Shown here piece by piece: positions 10,770 through 22,705 of a DNA stretch of 64,000 nt. The stretch lies in the NCBI GenBank assembly GCA_002914805.1, contig JXTB01000428.1:265384-329383 (forward strand). The letters run 5' to 3'. Under the pieces are notes generated by a model, which was not told the origin of the DNA, searched no databases, and worked only from the letters and a program-made list of their open reading frames with translations. The stretch's first letter is position 1. Each line of letters begins with the position of its first letter. Position numbers and translations under genes: made by a program. Source of the DNA: Parasponia andersonii (lineage: Eukaryota; Streptophyta; Magnoliopsida; Rosales; Cannabaceae).

Positions 10770-11255
10770 TGTGAAATCCCACATCGGCTGGAAAGGGGAA
10801 CGAAACACTCTTTATAAGGGTGTGGATACCTTTCCCTATCAGACGCGTTTTGAAAACCGTGAGCTGCGGAGGGCGGTTTGGCCCAAGTGGCAAAGCGGAC
10901 AATATCTGCTAGCGGGGTTCTTGGACTGTTACAATGGTATCAGAGCCAGTTCTTCCGGACAGACGCGTTGAAATCCGTGCGCTGCGGAGGACGGTTTGGT
11001 CCAAGTGGCAAAGCGGACAGTATCTGTTAGCGGGGTTTGAGGCCCACCAATGCTTCCGGGCAGACGCGTTGAAATCCGTGCGCTGCGGAGGACGGTTTGG
11101 TCCAAGTGGCAAAGCGGACAGTATCTGTTAGCGGGGTTTGGGGCCCACCAATGCTTCCGGGCAGACGCGTTTTGAAAACCGTGAGCTGCGGAGGGCGGTT
11201 TGGCCCAAGTGGCAAAGCGGACAATATCTGCTAGCGGGGTTCTTGGGCTGTTACA
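10770..11255 (+). mobile_element. TRIM (terminal-repeat retrotransposon in miniature) with rearranged 3' side
   Basis: The element starts TGTGAAATCCCACATCGG and ends GGGCTGTTACA. It is flanked by the 5-bp target-site duplication AAGCC at 10765-10769 and 11256-11260. A full left LTR (10770-10933, 164 bp) is followed by the primer binding site TGGTATCAGAGCCAG (10935-10949), complementary to initiator-Met tRNA as in many plant LTR elements. Instead of a second complete LTR there are three more copies of the 3' LTR half beginning CAGACGCGTT at 10960, 11061 and 11162 (spacings 120, 101, 101). The middle copies share GAAATCCGTGCGCTGCGG, while the outer ones have GAAAACCGTGAGCTGCGG. It encodes no protein and sits within gag of a copia element. 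The sequence type is widespread in eudicots. Confidence 0.85.
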
Positions 11256-12819
11256 AAGCCAATACTATAAAGAATTCATATTATTAGACAATGTTTTTGC
11301 ACTAGTCTAAGGTCTTGGCCAACCATACGAAGAATTTCATGTTGTTATGTTTTCTAAGCCACTCTATCCAACACTATAAAACAACTCATCTTATGACTTC
11401 AAAGTCATGAAAAAATGTTATATCTCAGCAAGATGATGAGGAACCAAAATAAGCTATTGATTTATCTCAAACTTTTCTCACTAAACGAGGAAGAGGCAAA
11501 AATAAGAGAAGAGGTGGTTTCTTTCAAAGTTAAGAAGAAAATTTTCTGGCTGAGGCTACTACAGCAATGGTAGTCACAACTCAAATTTTCGAGATTATTT
11601 TAATAATTTTCCTCGATCACCACAAAATTAAAATAAAAGGTCACCACAGGGAACTTTGTTCTCTTTGTCACATCATCCAAATCAAGTCAAGTCTTGAAAC
11701 AATAGAGTGTCAAATTTGTGGGTGTGGTAATCATGCCGCTCATAATTAGTGTTACAATCGTTATGATTACGGATATCAACTTAAAGATACCTACAAGCTT
11801 TTGTAGCAATGAGTCTCGCACATGTGAATAATCAATCATTTCATGCAGATTCTAGTTCCAGTATACATATGACTAATGATAAATGTAATCTTATTTGTTT
11901 ACAACCTTATAAAGGAAGAGATAGTATTATTGTTTGAAATGGACATAAACTAGCAATTTCTCATAATGGTGATGCCCTTTTTATTACTTCTAGAAAGTTA
12001 ACATTGAAAGATTGGATAGTAGCGCCAATTTTGAAAAAGAATCCCTTATCTATTAGTCAACTCATTGTTGATAATTCTTACTGATTTGAATTCACCTCAT
12101 CTGGTTTTGTTATTAAGGATCAATGTCAAAGGATAGCACCAAAAGGGCATAAGTGAGAGGGTCATTGTGCAGTAGATGAAGGTTGTGTTCAGGCTTTATC
12201 TTCAATAAAGACTGGCTCCGCTCTTGTTGGAGTATGGCACCATCAGCTTTGACATCCCAATATTAAATATTCATAAGTTTTGAGTAAAAATCATTCAATA
12301 AATTCTTCCAGTTGGTTAAATAAAAGAACATGTTGTGATAATTGTTAATTGGAAAAATATCTAAACAACCTTTTGCTCTTAGTAATGAAATTTCAAAATT
12401 TACGTTAGATATGATATATTGTGATTTATGGGTCCTGCAACAATGTTATCTACTCAGATATTTCAGGTATTACGTTATATTTGTTGATGATTTTTCTCCT
12501 TTTTCTTGGATATATCCGCGGAGAAAGAAATCTTACTTCTATTCATGCTTTGTTAATTTTGAAAAATTGGTTGACAACCAATTTGATAGGCAAACTAAAA
12601 TCTTCTAGTGTAATGATGGTGGTGAATTTACATCTACAATTTTTCAGCAATATCTCTCTACTTTTAGTATTTTTAACAATTCTCATGCCTACATATACCA
12701 CAACAGAGTGTGTTGCTGAGCGTAAACATTGCCATATAGTTGAAACATCTTTGATACTCATCTTCTATGCTAACGTGTCTTTGTGGTGCTGGGTTAATGC
12801 TTTTCTCACTATAGTCTAT
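11256..12819 (+). pseudogene. Left half of a Ty1/copia element: gag end, protease region, integrase
   Basis: Fragments in several frames run in copia order. A gag piece includes QGLGQPYEEFHVV-like residues near 11310 (with a stop). A zinc knuckle start, CQICGCGNHAA, lies near 11710. Protease-region words such as HADSSSSIHMTND lie near 11840. A GAG-pre-integrase motif near 12230 contains WHHQL. An integrase core near 12400-12800 has FRYYVIFVDDFS and later VAERKHCHIVETS. Many frameshifts and stops are present. The reading breaks inside an integrase codon run (T-I-V-Y) at 12819 and resumes at 22706 with V-Y-L-I-N-R-L-P-S, so the element was split by a nested insertion. Confidence 0.82.
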
Positions 12820-13957
12820 GATAGCGGTCGTTAATGCAATCAAATTAAAATTTCTTATCTCCTAATTACTAATCTAGTATGGCTTAGATAATCTAGAATT
12901 ACTTAATATAGTGGTAAAAATGGTTGATCCCATGACGAATTATTCTAATCTCTAAGCTATTAATTCTATTATTTTTAAAGTTTTTTTTACTAATGAAACA
13001 AAATTGAAATTAAGTGAAATAATGAAAACAATAAAATAAAACAGGTCAAATGATTATTCTTTACCTCTAAACAATCATATTAGATCAATTACCAAACTTT
13101 ATAATCAATTACTTCTCAAAGTTACGAACCATAGATAGCATACAAGCTTGTCATATCTCAATATTTTCTCAGGTTTTTATTAAACAAAACAAGTTCTTTA
13201 TCTAGATCCTATTAATTTGACAACCTAGAACTAGCTCTCTAGATTTAATCTAGTCAATACATTAAGTAAAGAAAGATAAGTTGATTCTAGGTAACAATTA
13301 CACGAACTTGGATTATTTATAACCCAGAGTATGCTCTTCATCATAGTCAATAAATCACTTTGATATGAATTCAATTATCTATAATTTGCTACTAAATACC
13401 TAAATAATTACGAACTTAGAATTTTAACCTAGCATGCAATTTTTGCCATATTTACTTAGTTGTACACCCAAATAAAGCAAAATAGAAATCATAAACTAAT
13501 AGAAAAAGTATAACAACTTTGAATAAATAATTGATAATCATAAAATGTAAAAAATTAATATAATAATTATGTCTAAGGCTTTGAAACCATCCATGACCTA
13601 AAAGAAACCTAGACTAGTATGTATATAAGGATAAATCATAAGAATATTATATTAGAATAAACAAATGAAGGATAGAAAAAATTATAAATGATAAAGAAAT
13701 ACTGAAAGTGACCTCCAAGCTCTTCTTCTTCTCTTGATTCTGTGTCTCTCTCTAGCCTCTAAGTATTTATAAGTGTCTCGGTATGTCCAAGAATGATTAT
13801 TTATGAGGCAGAAATGTCCTTTTATAGTGTAAGAGATTTAAGAATCATGCTTGATTAGCTACCCAAAGCTGGAAGGGTTAAAAACCCTTAAAAGGTCAGC
13901 TTCCCGTTTTCAGGCACTACAGTGCCCGATCTCTGGCAGTTCTCTCAATTTTTCAAG
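12820..13957. mobile_element. Left arm of the DNA inserted into the copia element (unidentified, LARD-like)
   Basis: AT-rich, non-coding sequence between the copia break and the truncated chromovirus LTR. Its outer edge starts TGATAGCGGTC next to AGTCTAT. A 27-bp remainder of possibly the same host insertion lies at 22679-22705 on the far side, again followed by AGTCTAT. I infer an older element into which the chromovirus inserted, with a deletion at about 13957. I do not recognise its family. Confidence 0.4.
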
Positions 13958-15703
13958 CACCTGAGGGGAAGAAAGGGGTGAGATAATGCCTAGTAAAGAA
14001 TCGATTATAAGTTCTTATATATATATATATGAAATGGACTCATGTTAAAGGTCCTGCATAGTAAGTATTCCGTTCAAAATAGTTCACAAAACTCAAGTAG
14101 AAATCATAGTCCAATAGTGCAAATATTTCAAACTATTGTAATATCCATCAAAACTAGTACATATCCATTCAAGCCAACATATAACCATGTATGCAATCAT
14201 GATATCCGAAGTGTCCTAATGGATCACTCGTAAATCCGATCACCCTATGTGAAGCATCGTAAGTCCGATTATCTAATGTAGAGCATCGTAAATGTGTGAA
14301 TGTATGAATTTTTATATGAATGATAGGATAAGGATATACCACATTTCCACAAAATCTCAAAATAACCATGCAGTATTCTTTAATCAAATCATTTCTAGTT
14401 CTCAAAACTGAGTTCTAAAACCATTTTGAATTTTCTAAAAATTTTGGCATTGCAACAACTATTTTCTATCAAAACTCAAAAATCTAATTTCTTCAGAAAA
14501 CAATCCAAAACGGTATATATGACACACCAACTAGTATGACGTGTCTCCCAAGCAGTTTTTATCTTAAATTAGGTCAAAAATGGACATAAACATAATTTTT
14601 ATAAATTATTTCACGAAATTCTATATTTATTAAAAATATGTAAAATTCATAAAATTAAATTAATTTTAGAATCAAGTAATCGAATCCCTACCTCAATAGA
14701 GCGTCCAACTAGCATTACAAGGCTATGGAGAAAGTTTGGCGTCGCTTAGGTGTCGTTTGGAAGAGCGGACGTCGTTTTCGAAACTTTGGTTCCTTGGTTT
14801 GAAAACTTGATTTTCAAACGAAGCTTCGATTCATGAAACGGACTTCACCACTGACTTCAGAGCACCCAAAAATCCTAGGTTAGACATATAATTTGCCAAA
14901 TCTAGATGCAGGTCCCCACGGCACACAAATCGAGGCAAATTTGAGTCGTACAATTTCATTTTTCGGGCCCGTTTCAGAACATAGTCAATATATATCTCAT
15001 TTTTTACCATTTTCAACGTAGATTTCAAAAATGATATTAGTTTTAAAATCTAACAGTCTGATCGAAAAGTCAATTTCAAAACTAATTACACACAAAATTG
15101 TCCAATGAAATTAAAATCAAATGGAGAGAAATTGAGACATAAGGTACCTACCACCAGATTGCTCGTGAGGAGACGAGTCCACGGCGACCAGTTTTGCGGC
15201 GAACAGTGGCCAGAATCGGCTCCGGCGAGCAAAAATAGTCACGGCATTTTCAGTGTTTTTCTGGCGATCGGCAGCTCCAATGGGCTGGTTCTGATGACGG
15301 AAGTTTTGTCTGGCAGCTGGGCGTCGACGCTGGTCAGTGACGTGGGGCAACGATGGCTAGAGGTAGCTCAACGGAGCTTCGCCGGATTTCGGGTTTTGAG
15401 TTTTGCTCCGAGGACCAAATCGAAAAAGAAAGAGAAAATGCGGAGATTTATGGGTAATTTCCGTAACTGTAGCGCCATGTGTCAATTTCTGGTTAATTGG
15501 GCATTGCTTTGCTTATTTGTACTTGGACCCAGTTTTCTGAAAATCTTCTGAAAAACACCCTTGAATAATTACATTTTTACCCCAATTTTCAAACTTTCTT
15601 TACATTTTTTCCCAAATGAACCTAGATCCAAATCTGTCCAAATTCATCCCCTTTTTTTGGGGTCAAAAGACCAATTTGCCCTTACAATTTTTATGGGATT
15701 TCA
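13958..15703 (-). repeat. Truncated 3' LTR of nested chromovirus (Gypsy-2)
   Basis: It matches 20971-22678 in the same orientation from CACCTGAGGGG through to GGGATTTCA. It lacks the roughly 440 bp corresponding to 20531-20970, so the outer end is deleted. On the coding (minus) strand it begins TGAAATCCC right after the polypurine tract AAGGAGGGAAGCACA (15704-15718). Its GC-richer block at 15160-15440 produces an open reading frame on both strands, but the same block recurs in other LTRs and is not taken as a gene. Confidence 0.85.
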
Positions 15704-15734
15704 TGTGCTTCCCTCCTTAAATGAATTTCGTCTC

Positions 15735-15985
15735 GAAATTCAAGTACAAGGCATAAACAAGTGAGGGTATTTTTCATACATCTCTGTCTCGAGTTCCCAA
15801 GTGGCTTCCTCTTCTTTATGGTGATTCCAAAGAATTATGACAAGTGGAATTTCTCTATTGCAAAGCACTTTGAGTTCTCTTCCCATTATTCGAATTGGTT
15901 ACTCTTCATAAGTAACATCCTCTTGAATTGGTATCTCCACGTATTTAATTACATGAGATGGGTCAGAAACATATTTCCTCAGCAT
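15735..15985 (-). pseudogene. Chromodomain-region 3' end of Gypsy-2 polyprotein
   Basis: Minus-strand reading contains MLRKYVSDPSHVIKY and then WNHHKEEEATWELETEM. This is the usual C-terminal segment of Tekay/Del-type chromoviruses, where a chromodomain-like module follows integrase and is thought to guide insertion into marked chromatin. An in-frame stop lies in the middle. The match to this terminal segment is clear, but the full chromodomain fold cannot be judged by eye. Confidence 0.7.
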
Positions 15986-15999
15986 TAAAACATGAAAGA

Positions 16000-17150
16000 C
16001 ATTGTGCACATGGCCCAACTATGGTGGTAAGTCCAATCGATATGCTACTGGCCCAAATCTTGCAGTAATCATAAATGGCCCAATATATCTTGGAGCTAAC
16101 TTTCCTTTAACTCCAAATCTAGTAACTCTGCGCTTCGGTGTAACCTTTAGAAACACTTGGTCACTAACATCAAACTCTACTTCTCGTCTCAAGGGATCTG
16201 CATAACTCTCTGACGACTCTAAATAACCTTAAGTCTTTCTCTTATCATATTGATCTTATCAGTAGTCTCTTGTATCAATTCTGGGCCAAGAGTAACTCGC
16301 TCCTCTACGTTAGCCCAATACAAGGGTGACCTACATGGTCTATCATATAATACCTCATATGGAGCTACACCCAAACTGGTTTGGTAGCTACTGTTGTATG
16401 CAAACTCCTATGACAAATGATCATCCCAGCTTCCACCAAAGTCCAATATACATGAGCGAAGCATATCCTCTAGAATCTGAATTGTTCTATCAGATTGGCC
16501 ATCTATATTTGTGGGTGATAAGCTGTACTAAGATTTAATTCTGTTTCCAAAGTTTTTTGTAAAGCTCTCCAGAACTTGTATATAAATCTTGGATCTCTAT
16601 CAGAAACTATGATGGAAGGTACTCCATGAAAATGAACAATGTGATCTACATAATGACGACTAAGTCTGTTGAGAGAAAAGTCAACTCAAAGCGGTATAAA
16701 ATGAGCAGTTTTAGTCATTCGATCAACAATTACCTAAATTGCATCATTTTTCCTTTGAGTTCTCGGCAATCCCGTTACAAAATCCATAGTGATCTTATCC
16801 CATTTCCATTCTGGAATAGGCAATGGCTGAAGTAATCCAGCTGGTCTTTGATGTTCTGCTTTTACTTGCTAACAGGTTGTACACTTAGCCACAAAAGTAG
16901 CTACGTCTCATTGCATGCCTTTCCACCAATACTGTCTCTTTAAGTCATGGTACATCTTAGTACTACCAGGATGTACTGCAAACTTAGATTTGTGAGCTTC
17001 AGTCAAGATAGTCTCTCAAAGTTGTGGATTATTAGCTACAGCTAACATTCCATTAAATAGTACAAATCTTTCTCTATTAGTACTCCAACTTTCTAGTTGT
17101 TCACTATTCTGAAGTTGGTTCCAAATTTTCATTAATTCTTGATCTTGCCA
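16000..17150 (-). pseudogene. Integrase of Gypsy-2 chromovirus, degenerate
   Basis: The minus strand shows a zinc finger (VHPGSTKMYHDLKRQYWW, then CTTC), then the core with [17 protein letters not shown] and AYHPQIDGQSDRTIQILED. It ends with ANVEERVTLGPELIQETTDK. The usual DDE glutamate in the GQSER motif is Asp here (GQSDR). Stops occur in several places, for example after KGMQ and after CTTC. It lies between RNase H and the chromodomain region, as expected for Ty3/gypsy pol. Confidence 0.85.
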
Positions 17151-17756
17151 TTAACTTTGTTGAGCTATCTGAAGAAGTGAAGGAGTAGCCACTACATTGC
17201 TAACACAAGCAACATTGTTTCTCTCGGAATACTCCAAATTATAATCACCAATAGTGACTGAATTTTTCCACTCTTTAAGTATCAAAGAAGCAAGTATACC
17301 ATGAGATTTACGGCTCAAGGCATCTGCTACCATATTTGCCTTTCCAGGATGATACTGAAGATTGAAATCATAATCCTCCATATATTTAATCCATCTTCTC
17401 TGTCTCAAATTCAAGTCTCGTTGACTGAAGAGATATTTCAAACTCTTATGATCAGAGTACATATCAAACTTAACTCTATACAAGTAACATCTCCAGATCT
17501 TGAGAGCAAATATTACAACTGCCAATTCTAGATCATGAGCAGAATAGTTCTTTTCATCAGATTTCAATTGACAAGAAGCATAAGCTATAACTCGGCTATT
17601 TTGTATTAAAACACATTCCAATCCCAGACCAGAAGCATCTGTGTACACCACATATGGTTCACTACTGTTAGGGACAATCAGAATAGGTGCGGTTGTTAGT
17701 TTTTCCTTCAATTTCATGAATGATGTCATTCCAAGCAAACTTAACATCTTCCTCAT
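17151..17756 (-). pseudogene. RNase H of Gypsy-2 chromovirus
   Basis: A 201-codon open stretch starts just after the RT. Motifs visible: [15 protein letters not shown] (first catalytic Asp), [20 protein letters not shown] (catalytic Glu), [12 protein letters not shown] (second Asp) and [15 protein letters not shown] (last His/Asp). This is the normal RNase H of Ty3/gypsy elements. It removes the RNA strand during reverse transcription. The frame is open but is separated from RT by stops, so the polyprotein is broken. Confidence 0.9.
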
Positions 17757-18001
17757 TTACTTCGTTAAAGGCAAAGTAATACTCAAGAAGTTTTCCACAA
17801 AACAACGATAATAACCAGCTAAACCAAGGAAACTCTGCAACTCAGTAACATTTCTCGGCCTTTCCCATCCTAGAATAGACTCTATCTTAGATGGATCAAT
17901 TGAGATACCATTTTGAGAAATCACATTGCCTAAGAATTAACTTCTGTCATCTAGAATTCACATTTTGATCTCTTGGCATATAACTGATGATCTCTCAAAG
18001 T

Positions 18002-18655
18002 CTAAAGCATGGTCCTTAAATGTTCAGCATATTCTTTCTGAGCCTTAGAATGCATCAAAATTTCATCAATAAACATAACCATGAATCTATCCAAATAAGG
18101 CCTGAAGATTCTATTCATAAGATCCATGAACACTGCAGGTGCATTCATCAACTCGAAAGGCATAACCAGAAGCTCAAAATGATTATATCGAGTCTTGAAT
18201 ATAGTTTTCGGTATGTCTTCTTTATGAATCTTCAGTTGATGATACCCAGATCTCAAGTCTATCTTTAAAAAGAATTTGGATCCACCGAGTTGGTAAAACA
18301 ACTCGTCAATTCTTAGCAAAAGATATTTGTTCTTTATTGTAAGCTGGTTTAGCTTTTTGTAGTCCACACAAAGTCTGAGTGTACCATAAGCTTTCTTGGC
18401 AAAGAGAATTGGAGCACCCCAAGGTGAGGTACAACTACTGATGAACCCTTTTGACAATAGGTCATCTAGTTGTTCCCTTAATTCAGTCATCTCTGCAGGG
18501 CCCATTCGATGAGCGGGAATAAAAATTAGTTGAGTTCCAGAAACTAAGTCAATATAGAATTGAATCTCTCTATCAAGTGGTAATCCAGGTAAATCCTCTG
18601 GAAAGACATCAGGAAATTCACTAACCACTGATATCCATGGGTATTTATCTGCCAT
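18002..18655 (-). pseudogene. Reverse transcriptase of Gypsy-2 chromovirus
   Basis: A 217-codon open stretch containing [46 protein letters not shown] and [13 protein letters not shown]. These are canonical Ty3/gypsy RT blocks. The active-site box reads [11 protein letters not shown] rather than the usual FIDDIL, so one of the two catalytic aspartates is Glu. A stop then separates it from RNase H. The upstream junction with protease carries a 52-bp tandem duplication that shifts the frame. Confidence 0.9.
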
Positions 18656-18668
18656 TCCTATCTCCCTA

Positions 18669-19178
18669 TCAATGGTGAATAGGCTTCCATAACATTCTAA
18701 TTTCTTTTCCTATCTCCCTATCAATGATGAATAGGCTTCCATAACATTCTAATTTCTTTCTCCCACCAATACTTGCTCTCAGGAGAGGACTGAGGCTTAT
18801 TGGATTCAAACCAGCTTGATGCACAACTAAATAACCATCTTCAGTATGAAGAGTCACCTTTCTTCTATGACAATCCACTTTTGCTCTATATTTGGACAAT
18901 CAGTCCATACCAAGAATCACATCAAATTGGTTCATAGGTATCACAATCAAATTAACTAATAACTCACATCCATCAATGACGATAGAACAAGAGTTGCATA
19001 TAGTAGACACACCATTGACATTTCCCAAAGGAGTATCAAGATTCAAAGTAGGATCAAAGATTTCAGATTTTAAACCCAACATGTTAGCAAACAACACAGA
19101 TATAAAGGAATGTGATGCACCGGTATCAAATAACACGTGAGCCCAAGAGTGATAAAGTAAGATCATACCATCAACCAC
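18669..19178 (-). pseudogene. Aspartic protease of Gypsy-2 chromovirus
   Basis: Minus-strand frame contains HVLFDTGASHSFIS, the DTGA active-site motif of retroviral-type aspartic proteases, and later FDVILGMD. A stop follows at about 18900, after which the open reading continues with KYRAKVDCHRRKV. The protease would cut Gag-Pol. It lies between the gag zinc knuckle and RT, as expected. Confidence 0.88.
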
Positions 19179-19349
19179 TCTAGTTTTAGGCTGATCATAT
19201 CCCTCTATCCCAGAGACTGCATAGGTTTGAGCTTTCCCCTTTCCTTTGTTTCCTCTGCCTCTGCCCGGATGACTACTGCTAGATCTAGGAGTACTACTAT
19301 GGGACTGTCCATAACCTCCTTGTGTTCTAGATACCTTAGGTGTCTGGCC

Positions 19350-20400
19350 TCCTATGGTGAAGGTAGAACCCTAAGAACGATATTGGTGCTGAACAGGAGA
19401 GTTAAAAGTCGAAGCTGAGCTCTGGAAATGAGTAGGCCTAGTTTGCTGACTAGGGATGGGCATCGGAGTTGCTTGACTCCCCTGTGGTCCTCTGGTGGTC
19501 GGTGAAGGAGTCTGCAAAAAGTGGGGGCAATTTCTTCTAAAATGGCCCTATTGACCACAGTAGTGGCAGGAATACGGAGTAAAATGCCTACTTCTTGTTG
19601 AAACAAAACTGCCACTGTGTCCACTGCTCTGTAAACCCTGTCCTTGCCATCAACCCTTTTTCATCTTTCGGTCTGTACCTTTTTCCTTATATCTAACAAT
19701 AGTTCCTCTATCACTAATCAGCGTAGCTTTAATTCTCTGAGCTGTACCATAGGCCTCAATAAGTGTAGTAATTGGAAATGGCTCCATTCTGGTACGAATC
19801 TCTGGCCTTAAGTTGGTTCAAAAATGAATTGCTTGCAGTCTCAAATGGTTTCCTAGTGTATGAGCATACTGGGAGAATTCCACAAACCTTGCATAATATT
19901 CATCAACAGTCATACTACCTTGGCGCAAGATATTGTACTGTTTCATCATCTCATTAATATGGTCGTCATTGGCATACTGTCCTCTGAACAGTTCATCAAA
20001 CTGTTCCCAAGTCATAGTGGTAGTGTCATGAGTCAACTTAATAGTGTTCCACCAATAATTAGCAGCATCCTGAAGTAAGTACATTGCAAAGTCCACTCTA
20101 AACTCTACTGGTACTGCCAAGGTATCAACTTTCTTCTGAACTTCCCTAAGCTATCTCAGTGCAGCTGCGGGATCATGTTCGCCACAAAAGTTCGGTGGGT
20201 TCAGATTAGTAAAATCCCTGAAGCTTTTAGATCGGTCATTTTTAGCAGTCGGCCTTGTCATAAGACTAGGTATCCTCTGCATAGCTTGTTGAAGAGCATC
20301 AACAATATTAAAAGCATGAGGGTCTTGCTATAGAGGAGCATCTTGTTCTCTATCAGGTTGAGGTACTCTTCTTCTTGGAGGTATTTTCTTGATCTGTATT
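19350..20400 (-). pseudogene. Gag of Gypsy-2 chromovirus
   Basis: The minus strand contains YLLQDAANYWWNTIKL and EQFDELFRGQYANDDHINEM (retrotransposon gag domain). Further on is a zinc knuckle, CHYCGQ-stop-GHFRRNC (19527-19570), in which a Trp codon has become TAG. A Ser/Gly-rich tail follows. Additional stops lie after AIHF and after KKG. Gag is immediately inside the PBS and LTR at 20511-22678. Confidence 0.87.
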
Positions 20401-20510
20401 TCAATACGTCCAATGTATTAGTAAGATGATAATTTTGTACAACCTATGTAAAATAAATGTCCACTCTAGTTTAATGAGTGACATACTCCGAGTATTTTAA
20501 ATTAAAACAT

Positions 20511-20523
20511 GGTTCTGATACCA
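20511..20523 (-). other. Primer binding site of Gypsy-2
   Basis: The minus strand reads TGGTATCAGAACC seven bases inside the LTR end. This is close to TGGTATCAGAGC, complementary to initiator-Met tRNA, the usual primer of Tekay-type chromoviruses and many copia elements. It fixes the minus orientation of the element. Confidence 0.8.
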
Positions 20524-20530
20524 AATTTTC

Positions 20531-22678
20531 TATCACGAGCCGAGGTCGGAGTCAATGGCAGAATTGGTATTTCATAAATTAGAAATACCAAAAAGAAATA
20601 AATAAAAAAAAAGCTCAATTCTTTTAAAATTTTACCCCGGGGTCTCTAACCTTTCAAAACTGGCCTCAATAAAATATTTAATTGGAAATAAAATCCAATA
20701 GTTATGCGTCACTTATTGAACATAGACCGTAAATAAAACAATTGTTTTAATAGTCGTATATCACAAATCATCTCACATTCAAACACAGACATAAGTAATA
20801 CAAACTATGTCCAGATTTCATATTCTAATTTATAAAGTATAATGAAATCCAAATTCCTACTCAAATTTAAATATTTCACAAGACTCGTAGAAATTTACCA
20901 AAATATAAATAAACTAATTATTCTGCAAATACCTCAATCTAGCTCTTCTAATCTAAATTATACTGAGTGCCACCTGAGGGGAAAAAAAGGGGTGAGCTAA
21001 TGCCCAGTAAAGAATTGATTACAAGTTCTTATATATATGAAATGTACTCATGTTGAAGGTCCTGCCTAGTTAGTATTCCATTCAAAACAGTTCACAAAAC
21101 TCAAGTGAAAATCATAGTCCAATGGTCCAAACATTTCAAACCATTGTAACATCCATCAAAACCAGTACATATCCATTTAAGCCAACATATAACCATGTAT
21201 GGAATCATGATGTCCGAAGTATCTTAATAGATCACTCGTAAGTTCGATTACCTGATGTTGGGCATCATAAGTTCGATTACCCTATGTGGGTATCGTAAGT
21301 CCGATCACCCAATGTAGGGCATCGTAAATGTGTGAATATATGAATTTTTATATGAATGATAGGATAAGGATATACCACATTTCCACAAAATCTCAAAATA
21401 ACTATGCAGTATTCTTTAATCAAATTATTTCCAGTCCTCAAAACTGAGTTCTCAAACAATTTTGGATTTTCTAAAAATTTCGGCATTACAAACCCAAAAA
21501 TCTAATTTCCTGCAAAATATAATCCAAAACAGTATATATGACATGCTAACCAGTGTGATGTGTCTCCCAGACAGTTTATATCTTAAATCAGGTCAAAAAT
21601 GGACATAAATACAATTTTTATAAATTATTTCACGAAATTCTATATTTATTGAAAATATGTAAAATTCATAAATTAAATTAATTTTAGAATCAAGTAATTG
21701 AATCATTACCTCAATCGAGCATCCAACTAGCGTTACAAGGCTATGGAGAAAGTTTGACGTCATTTAGAATAGCGGATGTCGTTTTCGAAATTTTGGTTCT
21801 TTGGTTTGAAAACTTGATTTTCAAACGGAGCTTCAATTCATGAAACGGACTTCACCACTGAATTCAAAGCACCCAAAAACCCTAGGTTAGATATATAATT
21901 TGCCAAATTTGGATGCTGGCCCTCACGACATACGAATCGAGGCAAATCTGAGCCGTCCAATTTCATTTTTCGGTTCTGTTTCGGAGCATAGTCAATATAT
22001 ATCTCATTTTTTACCATTTTCAAGATTCCAAAAATGATATTAGTTTTAAAATCTAGTAGTCTGATCAAAAAGTTAATTTCAAAACTAATTNAAACGGAGA
22101 GAAATTGAGACACGAAGTACTTACCACCAGATTGCCCGTGAGGAGAGGAGTCCACGGTGACCAGTTTCGCAGCGAACGGTGGCCGGAATTGGCTCCGGCA
22201 AGCAAAACCAATCGCGATATTTTTTGCATTTTTCTGGCGATCGACGACTCCGACGAGGCTGGTTCTAGCGGCTGAGGTTTCGTCCGATAGCTGGACGTCG
22301 ACGCCGGTCGGTGGCGCGGGACAACAACGGCCGAAGGTAGCTCAACGGAGCTTCGCCGGATTTCGGGTTTTGAGTTTTGCTCCGAGGACCAAATCGAAAA
22401 AGAAAGAGAATATGCGGGGATTTATGGGCAATTTCTATAACAGTAATGCCACGTGTCAACTTCTAGTTAATTGGGCACTGTTTTGTTTATTTGCACTTGG
22501 ACCCAGTTTTCTGAAAATCTTCTGAAAAATACCCTTGAATAATTACATTTTTACCCCAATTTTCAAACTTTTCTTACATTTTTGCCCAAATGAACCTAGA
22601 CCCAAATCCATCCAAATTCATTACTTTTTTTTTTGGGTCAAAAAACTAATTTGTTCTTACAATTTTTATGGGATTTCA
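20531..22678 (-). repeat. 5' LTR of Gypsy-2 chromovirus
   Basis: About 2.15 kb, from GGGATTTCA at 22678 (coding-strand start TGAAATCCC) to TATCACGAGCC at 20531 (expected TGTCACGAGCC, one mismatch). It pairs with the truncated LTR at 13958-15703. Long LTRs together with the Met PBS and chromodomain region fit the Tekay/Del clade. One N lies at 22091. Confidence 0.87.
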
Positions 22679-22705
22679 CAATTAAAGCTCAATTTTGTAC
22701 TTAGA

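Noticed and set aside
10770..11255. Tandem repeats taken as a CRISPR-like array, a 5S-containing Cassandra element, or coding DNA
   Set aside because: LTR ends, Met PBS and an AAGCC target duplication identify a TRIM; no 5S promoter boxes were recognised, and the ORFs on both strands are repeat shadows.
15105..15551. 148-codon plus-strand ORF, with a similar one at 22157-22525
   Set aside because: Both lie in the GC-rich block of the two Gypsy-2 LTRs, antisense to the element, and recur because the LTRs are copies; no domain content.
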